DNA from: Pseudopyrenochaeta lycopersici
Taxonomy: Eukaryota > Ascomycota > Dothideomycetes > Pleosporales > Pseudopyrenochaetaceae
Assembly (NCBI GenBank): GCA_003313425.1
Contig: NHZP01000045.1
Coordinates: forward strand, 124,001-188,000
DNA length: 64,000 nucleotides
Reading direction: 5' to 3'
In this document: positions 48,288 through 58,170 of the stretch, piece after piece
Layout of the letters: each line of letters begins with the position of its first letter
How positions within the stretch are numbered: the first letter of the stretch is position 1
Position numbers and translations under genes: made by a program
Notes under the pieces: model-generated
Databases searched by the model: none
What the model was told of the DNA's origin: nothing
Seen by the model: the letters and a program-made list of their open reading frames with translations, nothing else

Positions 48288-50097
48288 ATGGCCAAAGAGA
48301 TGCTGATCAAGGCCTGGGCGGGCATTCGCCTCCACCCAGGCTCACCCAATTCCGTGGTCAATGCATGGGTAAATGACGACATCCGTCCCCTCCCACCGTC
48401 CCGCCGCCAGTGGACGTCTTGGACGTTCCTGTCCTGGTGGGCCATCTGGATGATGGCTTTGGCCAACTTCCAGATCGGGTCGTCCATGGTAGCCGTCGGC
48501 TTGTCCGTTTGGCAGGCCATGATTGCGGTGATCCTGGGCCGCATCATCATCGCTGCTATGGCCGTTTTGAACGGCTACCCTGGAGCTGAGTGGCACATTG
48601 GGTTCCCGGTTTTCTCCCGGATGGTCTGGGGAATGAGGGTGAGGCTCACATCTTTGGCCAGCATAACGATATCCTTGAACTGAAAGAATTAGGGCTCATA
48701 CGGAGTAGTCCTCCTGCGAATTCTCCTCGGTCTAGTCGGTTTTGCGGTCCAATCATGGAATGGTGGATTGTGTGCCACAGCAGTGCTTGGTGCCATCTTT
48801 CCCTCCTTCTACCACATGCGCAATACTATCCCTCCATCATCTCATCTCACCACTTCTCAGCTAGTCGGATGGCTTGTATTTCTCCTCATCTGTTTGCCGG
48901 TGATCTACATCCGCCCCGAGCGGGCGCCCAAGATCATGGTCGTTATGAACTCGCTGACCTTGGTCACGCTCCTGTCCATTACCATCTGGTCCCTAGCTGC
49001 CGCGAATGGAGCGGGACCTCTTTTGTCCCAGCCGAGTATGATCCGGGGCAGCACTCAGACAGGCTGGGCGATCGTTGGGGGCATAAACAATGTCATAGGA
49101 ACTGTGGCACCGGCCCTGAGTACGTCTCCTCCCCTCGTAACTGTCGCTTAAATGCGTGCCGATTAAAACCATCTTCTCACCTTCTTCTCTAGTGAGTCAG
49201 CCCGATTTTTCGCGATTCGCAAGAAAGCCACGTGATCAGGTCTGGGGACAAGTGGTTGCCTTTGTCGGCCTCGGCACCATCATGCCATTGTTCGGCTGCC
49301 TTGTCTCATCCGCCACAGCCAGAATCTACGGCCAGCCAATCTGGAACCCCCCGGACCTGATCTATGCCTGGCTTTCACACAACTACCGCTCTGGGGCCCG
49401 GGCCGCTGCCGCTTTTGCCGGTTTGGGTCTGGGTATCAGTCAGTTGGCGACCGTCGTTGTGGACAATGCCTACTCGTTAGGCATTGACCTGTCCGCCGTC
49501 TTCCCCACGTTTATCAATATCCGACGCGGGTCATATATTGGGCTGGTGCTTGGTATGGCCATGTGTCCCTGGGAGCTACTCTCCTCGGCGTCCGTATTCC
49601 TTGTCGTCATCTCCTCCTTTACTGTGTTTTTCGGGCCCATATGTGGTATTCAAGTGTGCGACTACTTCCTAATCCGTCGCCGACGTATCAAGCTGTCAGA
49701 TCTCTATATCGCCAAGCCTGGCGCGATATATTACTATGCCAAAGGCTTCAACTGGCGCCCCTTCGTGTCGTGGGTGGTTGGCTGGGCTCCTCTTTTTCCA
49801 GGCCTTCTCCACGCGATCAAACCAGCCATCTCCGTGTCTCAGAACGCAGCCAATCTTTATTTTATTGCCTTCGTTATGGGCTTTGCCGTCAGCTTTGTTG
49901 TCTACTACGCTTTAAACACCGCCTGTCCCCCACCCGGGTTGGGTGAGGTAGACATGCACGATGAATTTGGCACTTTCACTGTCGCCGAAGCAGCAGCCTT
50001 GGGAATCAGTGCCGCTACATCGACAGAAACCGTTGAGAAGATTCATGATTATGGCCATACCAAGGATGAAGAGGAACAGTCGGCCGCGAATTTTTGA
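48288..50097 (+). CDS. NCS1-family permease (uracil/allantoin/thiamine type)
   Basis: Integral plasma-membrane symporter. Exon 1 (48288 to about 48636) has the cytosolic tail and first helices with TrpAlaIleTrpMetMetAlaLeuAlaAsnPheGln. Intron 1 (GTGAGG to TAG) joins to GlySerTyrGly and a long helix containing TrpAsnGlyGly. Intron 2 (about 49120-49192) joins to SerGlnProAspPheSerArgPhe, the NCS1 hallmark. About 12 helices follow, ending in an acidic soluble tail. NCS1 proteins take up nucleobases, allantoin, thiamine or pyridoxine-like compounds; the substrate cannot be read here. The exact regulon site 143 bp upstream argues that it belongs to the cluster, which is unusual for this family. 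Confidence 0.85.
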
Positions 50098-50606
50098 TAT
50101 AATAGTTACAAACAGAGCTGTGAAAGAACGGTTTGCGGAATGCTACGTAAGTTGCCACGACAGCTAGACACAAGAACAACTTGTGGTTATAGAATTAGAA
50201 AATTTTAGATAGATCCTGCTAGTGAAGAATGTCGAATCAGTAAACATGGAGAACGAAAAAGCTTTGACATGCCTCTGTATTTCAGTACAGCAAATTCGCA
50301 GATAAACTCGACCTCAGCCAACGTTCCAGACAATCTTGGATGAATTGTACAGAGCTTGACCCCATTCAACGCTTCATGGTGCACTTGCTGTTGGAATATA
50401 AAATATACCCATCTCAGTAAACGGATTGGTGGAGTATATAGTGGCGGTGATTATGACGAGCACTTGTACACATCTGCGTGCGAGTCTGTTTGCACAAGCG
50501 AATATCTCGCATAGGCTTGTTTTCTTCTTTTCACAGCTGCAGGCAACATGTAGAGGTCAGTGCAGGAGCAAAACTACGCCATTTGCTTCATTCCGTAGTC
50601 ATGCTC
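50098..50606. other. Intergenic, no gene supported
   Basis: Short frames only; no structural or coding feature is seen. Confidence 0.5.
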
Positions 50607-50617
50607 TCGGCCTCCGA
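50607..50617. promoter_or_regulatory. TCGGN3CCGA palindrome (TCGGCCTCCGA)
   Basis: Exact match, 123 bp upstream of the dithiol oxidase start at 50740. Confidence 0.75.
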
Positions 50618-50739
50618 AGCGGGCTTCATCGGGCCGCAAGGTTAGACATGGAGGTAGCATAAAACATCTATTCCGCGACGAGTAGCAACCGCCTGGTGAT
50701 AGGGCAGTTCAAGAGCCAAGTTCTATCACATCACTACAA

Positions 50740-51845
50740 ATGGCTAGCAAACTTCAGGACGTGATCATCATCGGAGGTGGCCCGGCTGGTCTCTCGACCG
50801 CGCTGGGTCTGGCCCGCCAGCTCTACTCGGCCGTCGTCTTCGACTCGGGCGTGTACCGCAACGAGCGGACCTCGCATATGCACAACGTGCTGACCTGGGA
50901 CCACCGATCGCCCGAGGAGTACCGCGCAGCGGCCCACAGGGACCTCTTAACACGGTACAACACCATCCGCATCGAGAACGTGGCAGTCAATGAGGTGCGT
51001 AGGACGGAGACTGGGCTCTTCGAGGCCACGGACGCGTCCGGACAGGTCTGGCAAGGACGGAAGCTGGTCCTCGCCACAGGTGTGAGAGATATCGCACCTG
51101 ACATAGAGGGATATGCCGAGTGTTGGGGACGGGGCATGTGAGTGTGCGACCAATTACCGCCATTGTTATTGTTATTGTTCTCGGACGGGGCAATCCTAAT
51201 CGGTGAAAGCAGATTCCACTGCCTCTTCTGTCACGGCTTCGAGGAGCGCGGTGTCGCTTCAGCTGGCCTGTTGGCCATAGGGGACTGCGCAGCGAAAGGC
51301 CCAGCCATGCATCTGTCGCGAATGGCGCGTCAGCTGGCAAAGACCGTCACCGTGTATACGGACGGCGCTGTTGAGCTTTCCCAGACCTTGGAGGAGTCGC
51401 TGAGGGCTGCGGGCTTTGAGCTCAATACAAAGCGCATTGTCAAGCTAGTCAAGGAGTCAAATGGACCGGAAGTTACGGTTCATTTGGAAGATGGCACGAC
51501 CAAGACAGAAGGGTTTTTGGTAAGATATTCGTTATTTCTTGCGTATATTAAACAAATACAACTGCACACAAAATGTCGTCTTTTCTGAAATGTGGCTGAC
51601 TCAGCTCAATTTTCCAGGTTCACAAGCCCAAGAGCGAGGTCAACGGCCCCTTTGCACAGCATCTCTCCCTCGAGCTCACTGAAGAGGGAGACATCCGGGT
51701 AAAGCCACCATTTTACGAGACAACTAGCATTCCAGGCGTCTTCGCCGCTGGTGACTGCGGCTCCTTAGGAAAGGCCGTGTCTCAGGCGGCTGCAACTGGT
51801 CTGTGGTGCGCGTCTGGTTTGGTAGCTCAGCTTCAAATGGAGTAA
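50740..51845 (+). CDS. Thioredoxin reductase-like dithiol oxidase, GliT-like
   Basis: FAD/NAD(P)H oxidoreductase with three exons (50740 to about 51137, about 51211-51521 and about 51618-51845). The FAD loop is GlyGlyGlyProAlaGlyLeuSer at residue 12, the redox pair is CysLeuPheCys in exon 2 (about 51221), and the second FAD motif is AlaAlaGlyAspCysGly (about 51749). In gliotoxin and sirodesmin producers the GliT/SirT enzyme forms the epidithio bridge from the dithiol and protects the producer from its own toxin. The C-terminus ends normally (LeuValAlaGlnLeuGlnMetGlu). The left terminal inverted repeat of the NLR element starts only two bases after its TAA. Confidence 0.92.
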
Positions 51846-51847
51846 CG

Positions 51848-52091
51848 TCCCCTGCGTGCCGGAAAGCCCACCGTGCCGGAAAATACGAGGGGTACTTCGA
51901 CTTCAAGTGACTATAACTCTGCACGCACATTGAGCTCTGCTATATTTCTTTATAAGTTGCGCAGTATAGCTAGTTTTGAACATTTGGGATACCTCCTACT
52001 TCTAAATTACGTTTGCATCGTCGCCTTCGGGCTTGGTTTGCGGAGAGCCTCCTTCTCTAGCGTATCAGACTTTCTTCCCCACAGCACCACC
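51848..52091 (+). repeat. Left terminal inverted repeat of NLR element
   Basis: Pairs with the reverse complement of 55573-55815. The outer 90 bases and inner 90 bases align well, the middle is more diverged. It contains two GTGCCGGAAA sub-repeats near its outer end (51855 and 51873). Confidence 0.75.
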
Positions 52092-52415
52092 GCCATGCCC
52101 TTACCAGTCCAAATTCTCGTAAAATGGTCTTATCCGAGCCTTAGAACCTCACTCCAATGCTGGCAAGTCATGACCAGCCTTGTGCCTGCTGTCGCGCGCA
52201 AATTCACGTAAGGTCGCCACCCCAGTCGGTACTTCCAATCAAAGCGATTACCAATCCCGGCTAGTGGAAAACGACTAATCCCAGCCAGTTGACTTTCTCA
52301 TCACCTCGCAGGGTTTCAATGCTCTTTTGATTCATTCTTTACGTGAGTATCAGACAATCTTAAGACAGACACGTAAGTTGGACGTATATCATTACTAGGA
52401 GTATATATAGAGAGA
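52092..52415. other. Interior of NLR element downstream of the NLR gene
   Basis: No gene is seen; this is the 3' flank of the minus-strand NLR gene. Confidence 0.4.
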
Positions 52416-55169
52416 CTAGAGGGTTGTGAGTGGGGAGGAGGTTAAGTGAAGTGTAGGTTGAGGAAGGCCAGCATGTGACCACAGTATCCTGAATACCGCC
52501 TTCTGCCCATTCTTTGCCGCCCACCATAGCGGCGTTCGTCCGTCACAATCCTTCAAGTGGACGTTAGCCTTCCCCGTGTCGAGCAGCAGCTTGGCTACCG
52601 CCTCACGCCCATTCGTTGCCGCCCACGATAGCGGCGTCCATCCGCGCGAATCCTTCGAGTCGACGTCGGCTTTGCCTGTATCGAGCAGCAGCTTGACTAC
52701 TGCCTCGTGCCCTTCCATTGCCGCCCATGATAGCGGTGTACGTCCGTACACATCTCTTAAGTCGCAGGCCTTGCCCGTATCGAGCAGCAGCCCCACTACC
52801 GCCTTGTGGCCATTCGCTGCCGCCCACCATAGTGCCGTCCGTCCCTGCCTATCCTTCGAGTCGAAGTTAGCCTTCCCCGTGTCGAGCAGAACTCTGATGA
52901 GATTTGGCATATTGCCCTTCGCCAATACATGCGGAAGACGCATACCTTCTCCATGCTTGCCTAAGCTATAGGTTTCGAACAGATTCTTGAGCTTAATCCA
53001 ATTGTCAAACGGGAAGCTCTGGATGATATTTTCCTGAGCGATACCACATCCTGCGGCCACCTCTGCATGATATAGCACATTTTGTATGGCATGCTTCAGG
53101 AAAGGAAATGCATTAGAGGCTACACCTTCCTGCAATGAGGTGTTCATGTAGTCGAGGCAGCAATGCTTTAGCCGCTCATGGCTTTGACCTTCAAAGTTGC
53201 TTCCGAGATTAGACCAAATGCTTCCGAGCGCGTTTTCTTTGAGGAAAAAGTCCTTTACAGATTCATGAATGAACTGGACTTTTGGAGTCCCGGAGGTTGT
53301 AATTTCAGCGAGCCCTTTGGAGGAATTTAATATGAATCTTTCGATCGCGTCTCTTGGGATCTCCTCGGGATCCCACCTTGATAGCGCGTCAGGCTCAACT
53401 CCGGATAGGATAGCAAAGTACAACTCTTCTGGACTCAATGGTTGCCTTGCGAAGAGCACCCACTGAACACATAGGACTAGCCCGTCTCTATTGTTGGAGT
53501 CGCGCGTCAAAATATCGCAGAATAGATCGTGCAGGTCGCTCGGGATTTCCCGTAGCCTTTGCCGAAGTGCATACATTTGCCCAATGTCGTATTCTTTATT
53601 CAGTATTCCTACGACGAGCACAATCCACATGAAAATTCCAGAGGCCTTTACTTGAAGTTCCGTTCGGATCTGCTCGGCAGTCTTACTATGCCCAATCTTC
53701 AACTCGCTCTCGAGGTAGTTCGTAACATCTTGGTTGTGACCTCCTTGCCCTTCAAGAACCAGACTCAGCCCTTTCCGGATCGTGATGTGCGGGTAGTGCC
53801 TACTTGAAAAGCAGACTTGGAATTTGACACCGACTGAGACTGCGCGCTCGCCAACATGTTCCAAAAAAGAAATCATATCCCGGATCTGACTTTCCTCGCA
53901 CTCATCTAAGGCGTCAATGAAGCATACTACGGAAGACTCTCCAAGCCTTTGTATAGCTCGTTTTAACAGTGTCTCTAGTAATCCGACGCTCCATTGGTGG
54001 TATGTGCTAATTCCTGATGACGAGACGTTAATCGCGTCAAACACATCCTGAAGCGCTGGGAGTCGTTTGAGGAGTTGTAGTAACAGCGACCGATATGCCC
54101 CGATCGTCGACTTCTCTAGATCCTCACCTCGTGCGTTGAAGAAAAATGAGATGACTATCTTATTCATCATATTCTCGCGGGCATTATCGTGAGCAAACTT
54201 CATTAATGTTGACTTTCCCGTCCCAGGTTTCCCTTTGATCCACAAAAACCCATGGTGTTTGCCTAATTTACTAGCATCAAGCCAGTCGAGATATTCGGAG
54301 TTGTTCAATAGCCATTTACATGTTTTGGTGTGGGCGTCTTTGATAGTCATTTGGCGCGCATCGATTTGGCTAAATATTAACGAGTTCAACAGTTTCCGTC
54401 TTTTCCCTTCTGGTGACAGCGATCCACTCTTCGGAGACTCTTTAATATCCTTTTTAAGCCGAGCCATTGCCTTTTTCCGTCCTTCACCGTATAGGAGCGG
54501 CATATGGATATCGAAAATGCCGAGTAGAGAGTATGCCTCGTCCTCTTCGCGCTTTGTTTGGCGTTTTTCTGCCCACAACATGCGCTCATCCACAGTGAAA
54601 TGAGACAAAGGGTTTCCTTGAAGAGCTTGGATGGCGATTCCAGTTATCTCATGGAGAGTTTGCTCCAGTGATTGTTTGTCACCGAGCCGCTGCTCCTCCT
54701 TAGAGAAGAATTCAACTAATCTCGGAGCAATAAGCTCTTGAAGCGTCCAGCCACGAGTAAACCATCTGCTTCTCTTGAATGCCGGTTTCCATCTTCGGGT
54801 GGGCTCGTCGTCTGCAATCGAACCGCTGACTGAAACGTCGGACAAATACACGTAGCATCGTGCCGCATCCTGATACCAGCGAAACATAGAGTTGATAGCT
54901 TCTGTAAGTTCAGTGCTGCTGGATTTGTCAATGCAGCAAGTGTCAATCCAAACGTATTGGAGACCGTCCTTCGCAGTTTGATTTCCACAAAATCGAATCT
55001 TCGCATAGCCAGCTTTGCTCTTGTCTATGCCTTTCTTTATGTCTTTAAAGGTGATCTCTTCGTCATCTGCTCCCCAAGTATGCGAGAGAATAGCATAGGG
55101 TGGAATGTTCTTGCCAACAAATTCGACTAGGCTGAATTCGCCGTTATCTTTAAGCTGCAAAAGGCGCAT
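52416..55169 (-). CDS. NLR-type protein: HET, NACHT and ankyrin repeats
   Basis: Single-exon protein of 917 residues. The N-terminal HET domain carries TyrAlaIleLeuSerHisThrTrpGly (25-33), TyrValTrpIleAspThrCysCysIleAsp (72-81) and GlyTrpThrLeuGlnGluLeuIleAlaPro (about 140-149). A NACHT NTPase follows with P-loop GlyLysProGlyThrGlyLysSerThr (323-331) and a Walker B-like CysPheIleAspAlaLeuAspGluCys. The C-terminus has four or five near-identical 33-34-residue ankyrin repeats (about 52480-52920) with the recurring LeuLeuLeuAspThrGlyLys. HET-NLRs act in heterokaryon incompatibility and self/non-self recognition; the repeats are the expected recognition surface. No regulon site is upstream, and terminal inverted repeats bracket the gene, so it is probably a passenger rather than a pathway gene. 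Confidence 0.9.
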   Translation of the reverse strand: MRLLQLKDNGEFSLVEFVGKNIPPYAILSHTWGADDEEITFKDIKKGIDKSKAGYAKIRFCGNQTAKDGLQYVWIDTCCIDKSSSTELTEAINSMFRWYQDAARCYVYLSDVSVSGSIADDEPTRRWKPAFKRSRWFTRGWTLQELIAPRLVEFFSKEEQRLGDKQSLEQTLHEITGIAIQALQGNPLSHFTVDERMLWAEKRQTKREEDEAYSLLGIFDIHMPLLYGEGRKKAMARLKKDIKESPKSGSLSPEGKRRKLLNSLIFSQIDARQMTIKDAHTKTCKWLLNNSEYLDWLDASKLGKHHGFLWIKGKPGTGKSTLMKFAHDNARENMMNKIVISFFFNARGEDLEKSTIGAYRSLLLQLLKRLPALQDVFDAINVSSSGISTYHQWSVGLLETLLKRAIQRLGESSVVCFIDALDECEESQIRDMISFLEHVGERAVSVGVKFQVCFSSRHYPHITIRKGLSLVLEGQGGHNQDVTNYLESELKIGHSKTAEQIRTELQVKASGIFMWIVLVVGILNKEYDIGQMYALRQRLREIPSDLHDLFCDILTRDSNNRDGLVLCVQWVLFARQPLSPEELYFAILSGVEPDALSRWDPEEIPRDAIERFILNSSKGLAEITTSGTPKVQFIHESVKDFFLKENALGSIWSNLGSNFEGQSHERLKHCCLDYMNTSLQEGVASNAFPFLKHAIQNVLYHAEVAAGCGIAQENIIQSFPFDNWIKLKNLFETYSLGKHGEGMRLPHVLAKGNMPNLIRVLLDTGKANFDSKDRQGRTALWWAAANGHKAVVGLLLDTGKACDLRDVYGRTPLSWAAMEGHEAVVKLLLDTGKADVDSKDSRGWTPLSWAATNGREAVAKLLLDTGKANVHLKDCDGRTPLWWAAKNGQKAVFRILWSHAGLPQPTLHLTSSPLTTL

Positions 55170-55572
55170 GAGAAGAGGATTGTCGGAGAGCTCTAGCTAA
55201 GGAAATTAACGTAGACAAGATGTGCATGGGTCGGGCTGTCAAAGAATTGCAGCCGATCTGGCTGACGGATTCATGGAAGAGTACTGTAAGGTAGGGCTGA
55301 GGTCGGCCTGCCTGCCAAGACTCCACACAGCCACAAGCCTAACAGTCATGACAAATAAATTACACTGCGATGATTATGTAGGTGCGGGGTCGTTTTATAC
55401 TAGCCGAAATCGGTGGGTTGGTTTGATTGGAAGTATCGACCGGGGTAGGGGCCTGAGATGAATTTGTGCGCGACAGCAGGCACAAGGCCGATAATAACGT
55501 CTCAGCATCATAGCGAGGTTCTAAGGCTCGATAAGACCGTTCATGAGTATTATGGAGTGGCAGGAGCTTAAT
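55170..55572. other. Promoter-side interior of NLR element
   Basis: About 400 bases upstream of the NLR start, still inside the inverted repeats. No TCGGN3CCGA site and no coding feature is present. Confidence 0.5.
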
Positions 55573-55815
55573 GGTGGCGCTGTAGGGAAGGAATCCTGTC
55601 ACGCATTAGAAGGAGGCTGTCTGCAAATTAGGCGCGAAGGCGACGATGCAAACATAATTTATAGGTGAGAGGCGCCATAGATCTTTAAAAATAGCCACAG
55701 TACATTATTTATACATAATTTTAGTGAAGCTCAACGTGTGCGCATAGTTATACTTGCCTAAAGTCGGAGTACCCTTCGTATTTTCCGGCACGGCGGGTTT
55801 TCCGGTGCGCGGGGA
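55573..55815 (-). repeat. Right terminal inverted repeat of NLR element
   Basis: Inverted partner of 51848-52091. Confidence 0.75.
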
Positions 55816-56067
55816 GGGTCGTGTGGCCTGGTTTGGGGTTCTGTCGGTGGAAAACTAGACAAAAAGACATTCTACTTGCACAAGCTGCTCGTAATTTCCA
55901 AATTGAGTTATTGTTCACTACACTATGTTTGTACCGAGACGGCTAGAGCGCATATCTACGAAGCAAATACGTTTTCTGTTTTCATCTTGGAACATTGGGA
56001 ATGAACATTTGCTTTTTCCAGCTGCCTCACGCTTTTTAGTGGCGATCGATGGCCCAAGACTCAAAAA

Positions 56068-57670
56068 TCATTTCCTTCTTAGGATAAAAATAACAGCCGC
56101 TTCGGGATGAGGCATGATCTGAAAGTCGTGAGAGCTGTTAGGGGGCCGCCTCTCCCCTTCTCTTAGCCGCAAATCGTATTTTGAGATGAGGTGGGCAAGG
56201 ATAACCTTGATCTCGGTCGCCGCATACAACCGCCCGGGGCACGCGTGCAAGCCGTAGCCCCATGTCAGGGCGTCCGTGCTGGGCGTGATGAGTTGCTGGT
56301 TCGCCTCTCCCGCTTCGGCCTGCAGTTTTGAGTACCGGAAGCCATCAAATTCGTTTGGATCGAAGAGATGGGGTGACGACATGTCGAACCGGCTGTTGGC
56401 AAATGCGATGAGCGTGCCCTTGGGAATCGGGGGGCAGCCCGAAACTGTCAACGCCGCTGTCGTCTCACGCATCAAAGTGACTGTAAAGCGATTCCGGTCA
56501 GCAATCTTTCTTCATGTTTGCCTTGGAGCCGCGAATGGAGGGTTATAGCGTACCGATACCTCCAGGTGGACTCGCTCTCAGCGATTCTTTGATAAAGCTG
56601 TCCATCTTAGCCATCTTTGCAAGACAGGCCAGCGTGAGCTTGCCATCCGCTGTGGAATTCAGCTCAGCTTCCATCTCCTCCCTGAGGGGAGCCATATACT
56701 CTGGCCTCGCAGCCAGGTCGAGTACGACGTGGGTGAGGGCATTGGTGGCGATGTGAATGGCAGCAAAGAAAGCCAGCAAGTGGTCTTTCCCAAGCACCTC
56801 CACCGGCACTTGAGATGAGGACTTGTAGTGACGGAGCAGCCACCGGACGAGTCTACCCTGCTGCTGGTCTTGCTGTTCGTCACCTTTTTTCTCTTGCCGT
56901 TGGCGGGCGAGAATGGGATGCAACATCTCCCTCACGCGCATTTGGTGTTCTTTCACTCGGTACATCCGAGGTAGGAACAAGGCCACCAGCCATCGCAGTC
57001 GCGCAGGATATTCGCGAAGCTGGGCACCCGCACGTACACTCTCGACAGCGTAGTTAATCGACGACTGAAGCCATTCGTCGCGGCGGCTGAGCGGAAGGCC
57101 AACCATGGTGCGGCCGCTTAGCAGAGTGATGAACTTCAACATGGTCGGGTAGACGGGCAGCGTCTTTTCCTTGTCCTCAATTGTGACTGAATCGGCATAC
57201 TCGGTCTCCTCAATCAGCTCGCCCATCATGTTTCCGACCTGGCGTGTCAGGTCCTGCTTGATTGCGGCCACAAATTCGTCTGACTTCGTGCCCATGAGCG
57301 TATATTTTCCCATGAAGCGGCGGTAGTTGTTGGCGTTGATGGAAGCCTGCGACTCGGGCAGCGATTTGACTTCGTTGATCACTCTATGGGGGAGGATGAC
57401 AGTATGGTCCAGCAGCGGCAAGACAAACGGCTGATCTGGATATTTCCTTGTGCCCTCCTCCATGGCCGCTCGGAGATCTGTTTGAGCAGGATCTCCCACT
57501 AGGGGCAGTTGGTGGAATTCCCAGTATTTTCGCCTGAACTGTAACCGCTGGAACAGCGAGACAACGAACCAGAGCATCAGGACCACGCCGGACGTGAGCC
57601 ACAGCGTAGATAGTCTCCTCGTATCCATCCAAGTCTCCATGTAGTCTTTTCCTAAGCGGTATGGCTTCAA
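56068..57670 (-). CDS. Cytochrome P450 (ETP-cluster type)
   Basis: Two exons with one intron (about 56484-56550) in the same region as in related P450s. The N-terminal membrane helix is LeuTrpLeuThrSerGlyValValLeuMetLeuTrpPhe. The start at 57670 is the first ATG; 57640 is an alternative. The K-helix is GluSerLeuArg (about 56570) and the haem loop TrpGlyTyrGlyLeuHisAlaCysProGly (about 56267), with Trp replacing the near-invariant first Phe. The I-helix segment PhePheAlaAlaIleHisIleAlaThrAsn again lacks the Ala-Gly-x-Asp-Thr pattern. Paralogous to the P450 at 45883. An exact regulon site lies 137 bp upstream. Confidence 0.9.
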
Positions 57671-57806
57671 CTGGCCAAGAGGATGAGTGGAGGTAATTAA
57701 ATAACGACATGCAACAACAAAAAATCAGACGCTACATCATGGTTGTAGAAGATTTGACATTATCACCGCTTCACGGGCACCCTTGCTGGCAGAATGGGGA
57801 AGGATT

Positions 57807-57817
57807 TCGGCCACCGA
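57807..57817. promoter_or_regulatory. TCGGN3CCGA palindrome (TCGGCCACCGA)
   Basis: Exact match with the same spacer as the F1-beta site, 137 bp upstream of the P450 start at 57670. Confidence 0.75.
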
Positions 57818-58170
57818 AGATGGAAAGAAGCAACAGGGTGACGCCACCTGAGACCAGAAACATTGCCAATGCCGAAAGTGAAAATTTGGCGCTTCATCTT
57901 TGGCATCATCTTTAGCATGATGTACACTGGCGGCAAACTTTGTCGCGGCGGAGAAGTTCATACGATTCGATATCGTCAGGCTTTCCATGGTGTTTTCATC
58001 AATACATAGATAGGTATCGCGCGAGAGAATTAAAGTTTTTCATCAGCTACATTAGTCTATATTCGTTGCTTGTAACCAAGCGCAACGCCATTACAAGCGA
58101 AGGCGTGATTTTACCTATACATGTTTGCTAGAGTAGGCAGCGTGCCACCCTGTCCAAAAATATAAAAACC

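Larger units (their letters stand above)
51848..55815. mobile_element. TIR-bracketed element carrying an NLR gene
   Basis: Imperfect inverted repeats of about 244 bp (51848-52091) and 243 bp (55573-55815) flank the HET-NACHT-ankyrin gene. Matching blocks include CCGTGCCGGAAAATACGA near the outer ends and GTTTGCATCGTCGCCTTCG near the inner ends. The termini read TCCCC...GGGGA. The only large frame inside is the NLR; no transposase is seen, so movement would need a helper. I found no clear target-site duplication. An alternative is a segmental inverted duplication, but the similar extent and terminal position of both copies favour a transposon-like unit. Confidence 0.65.
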
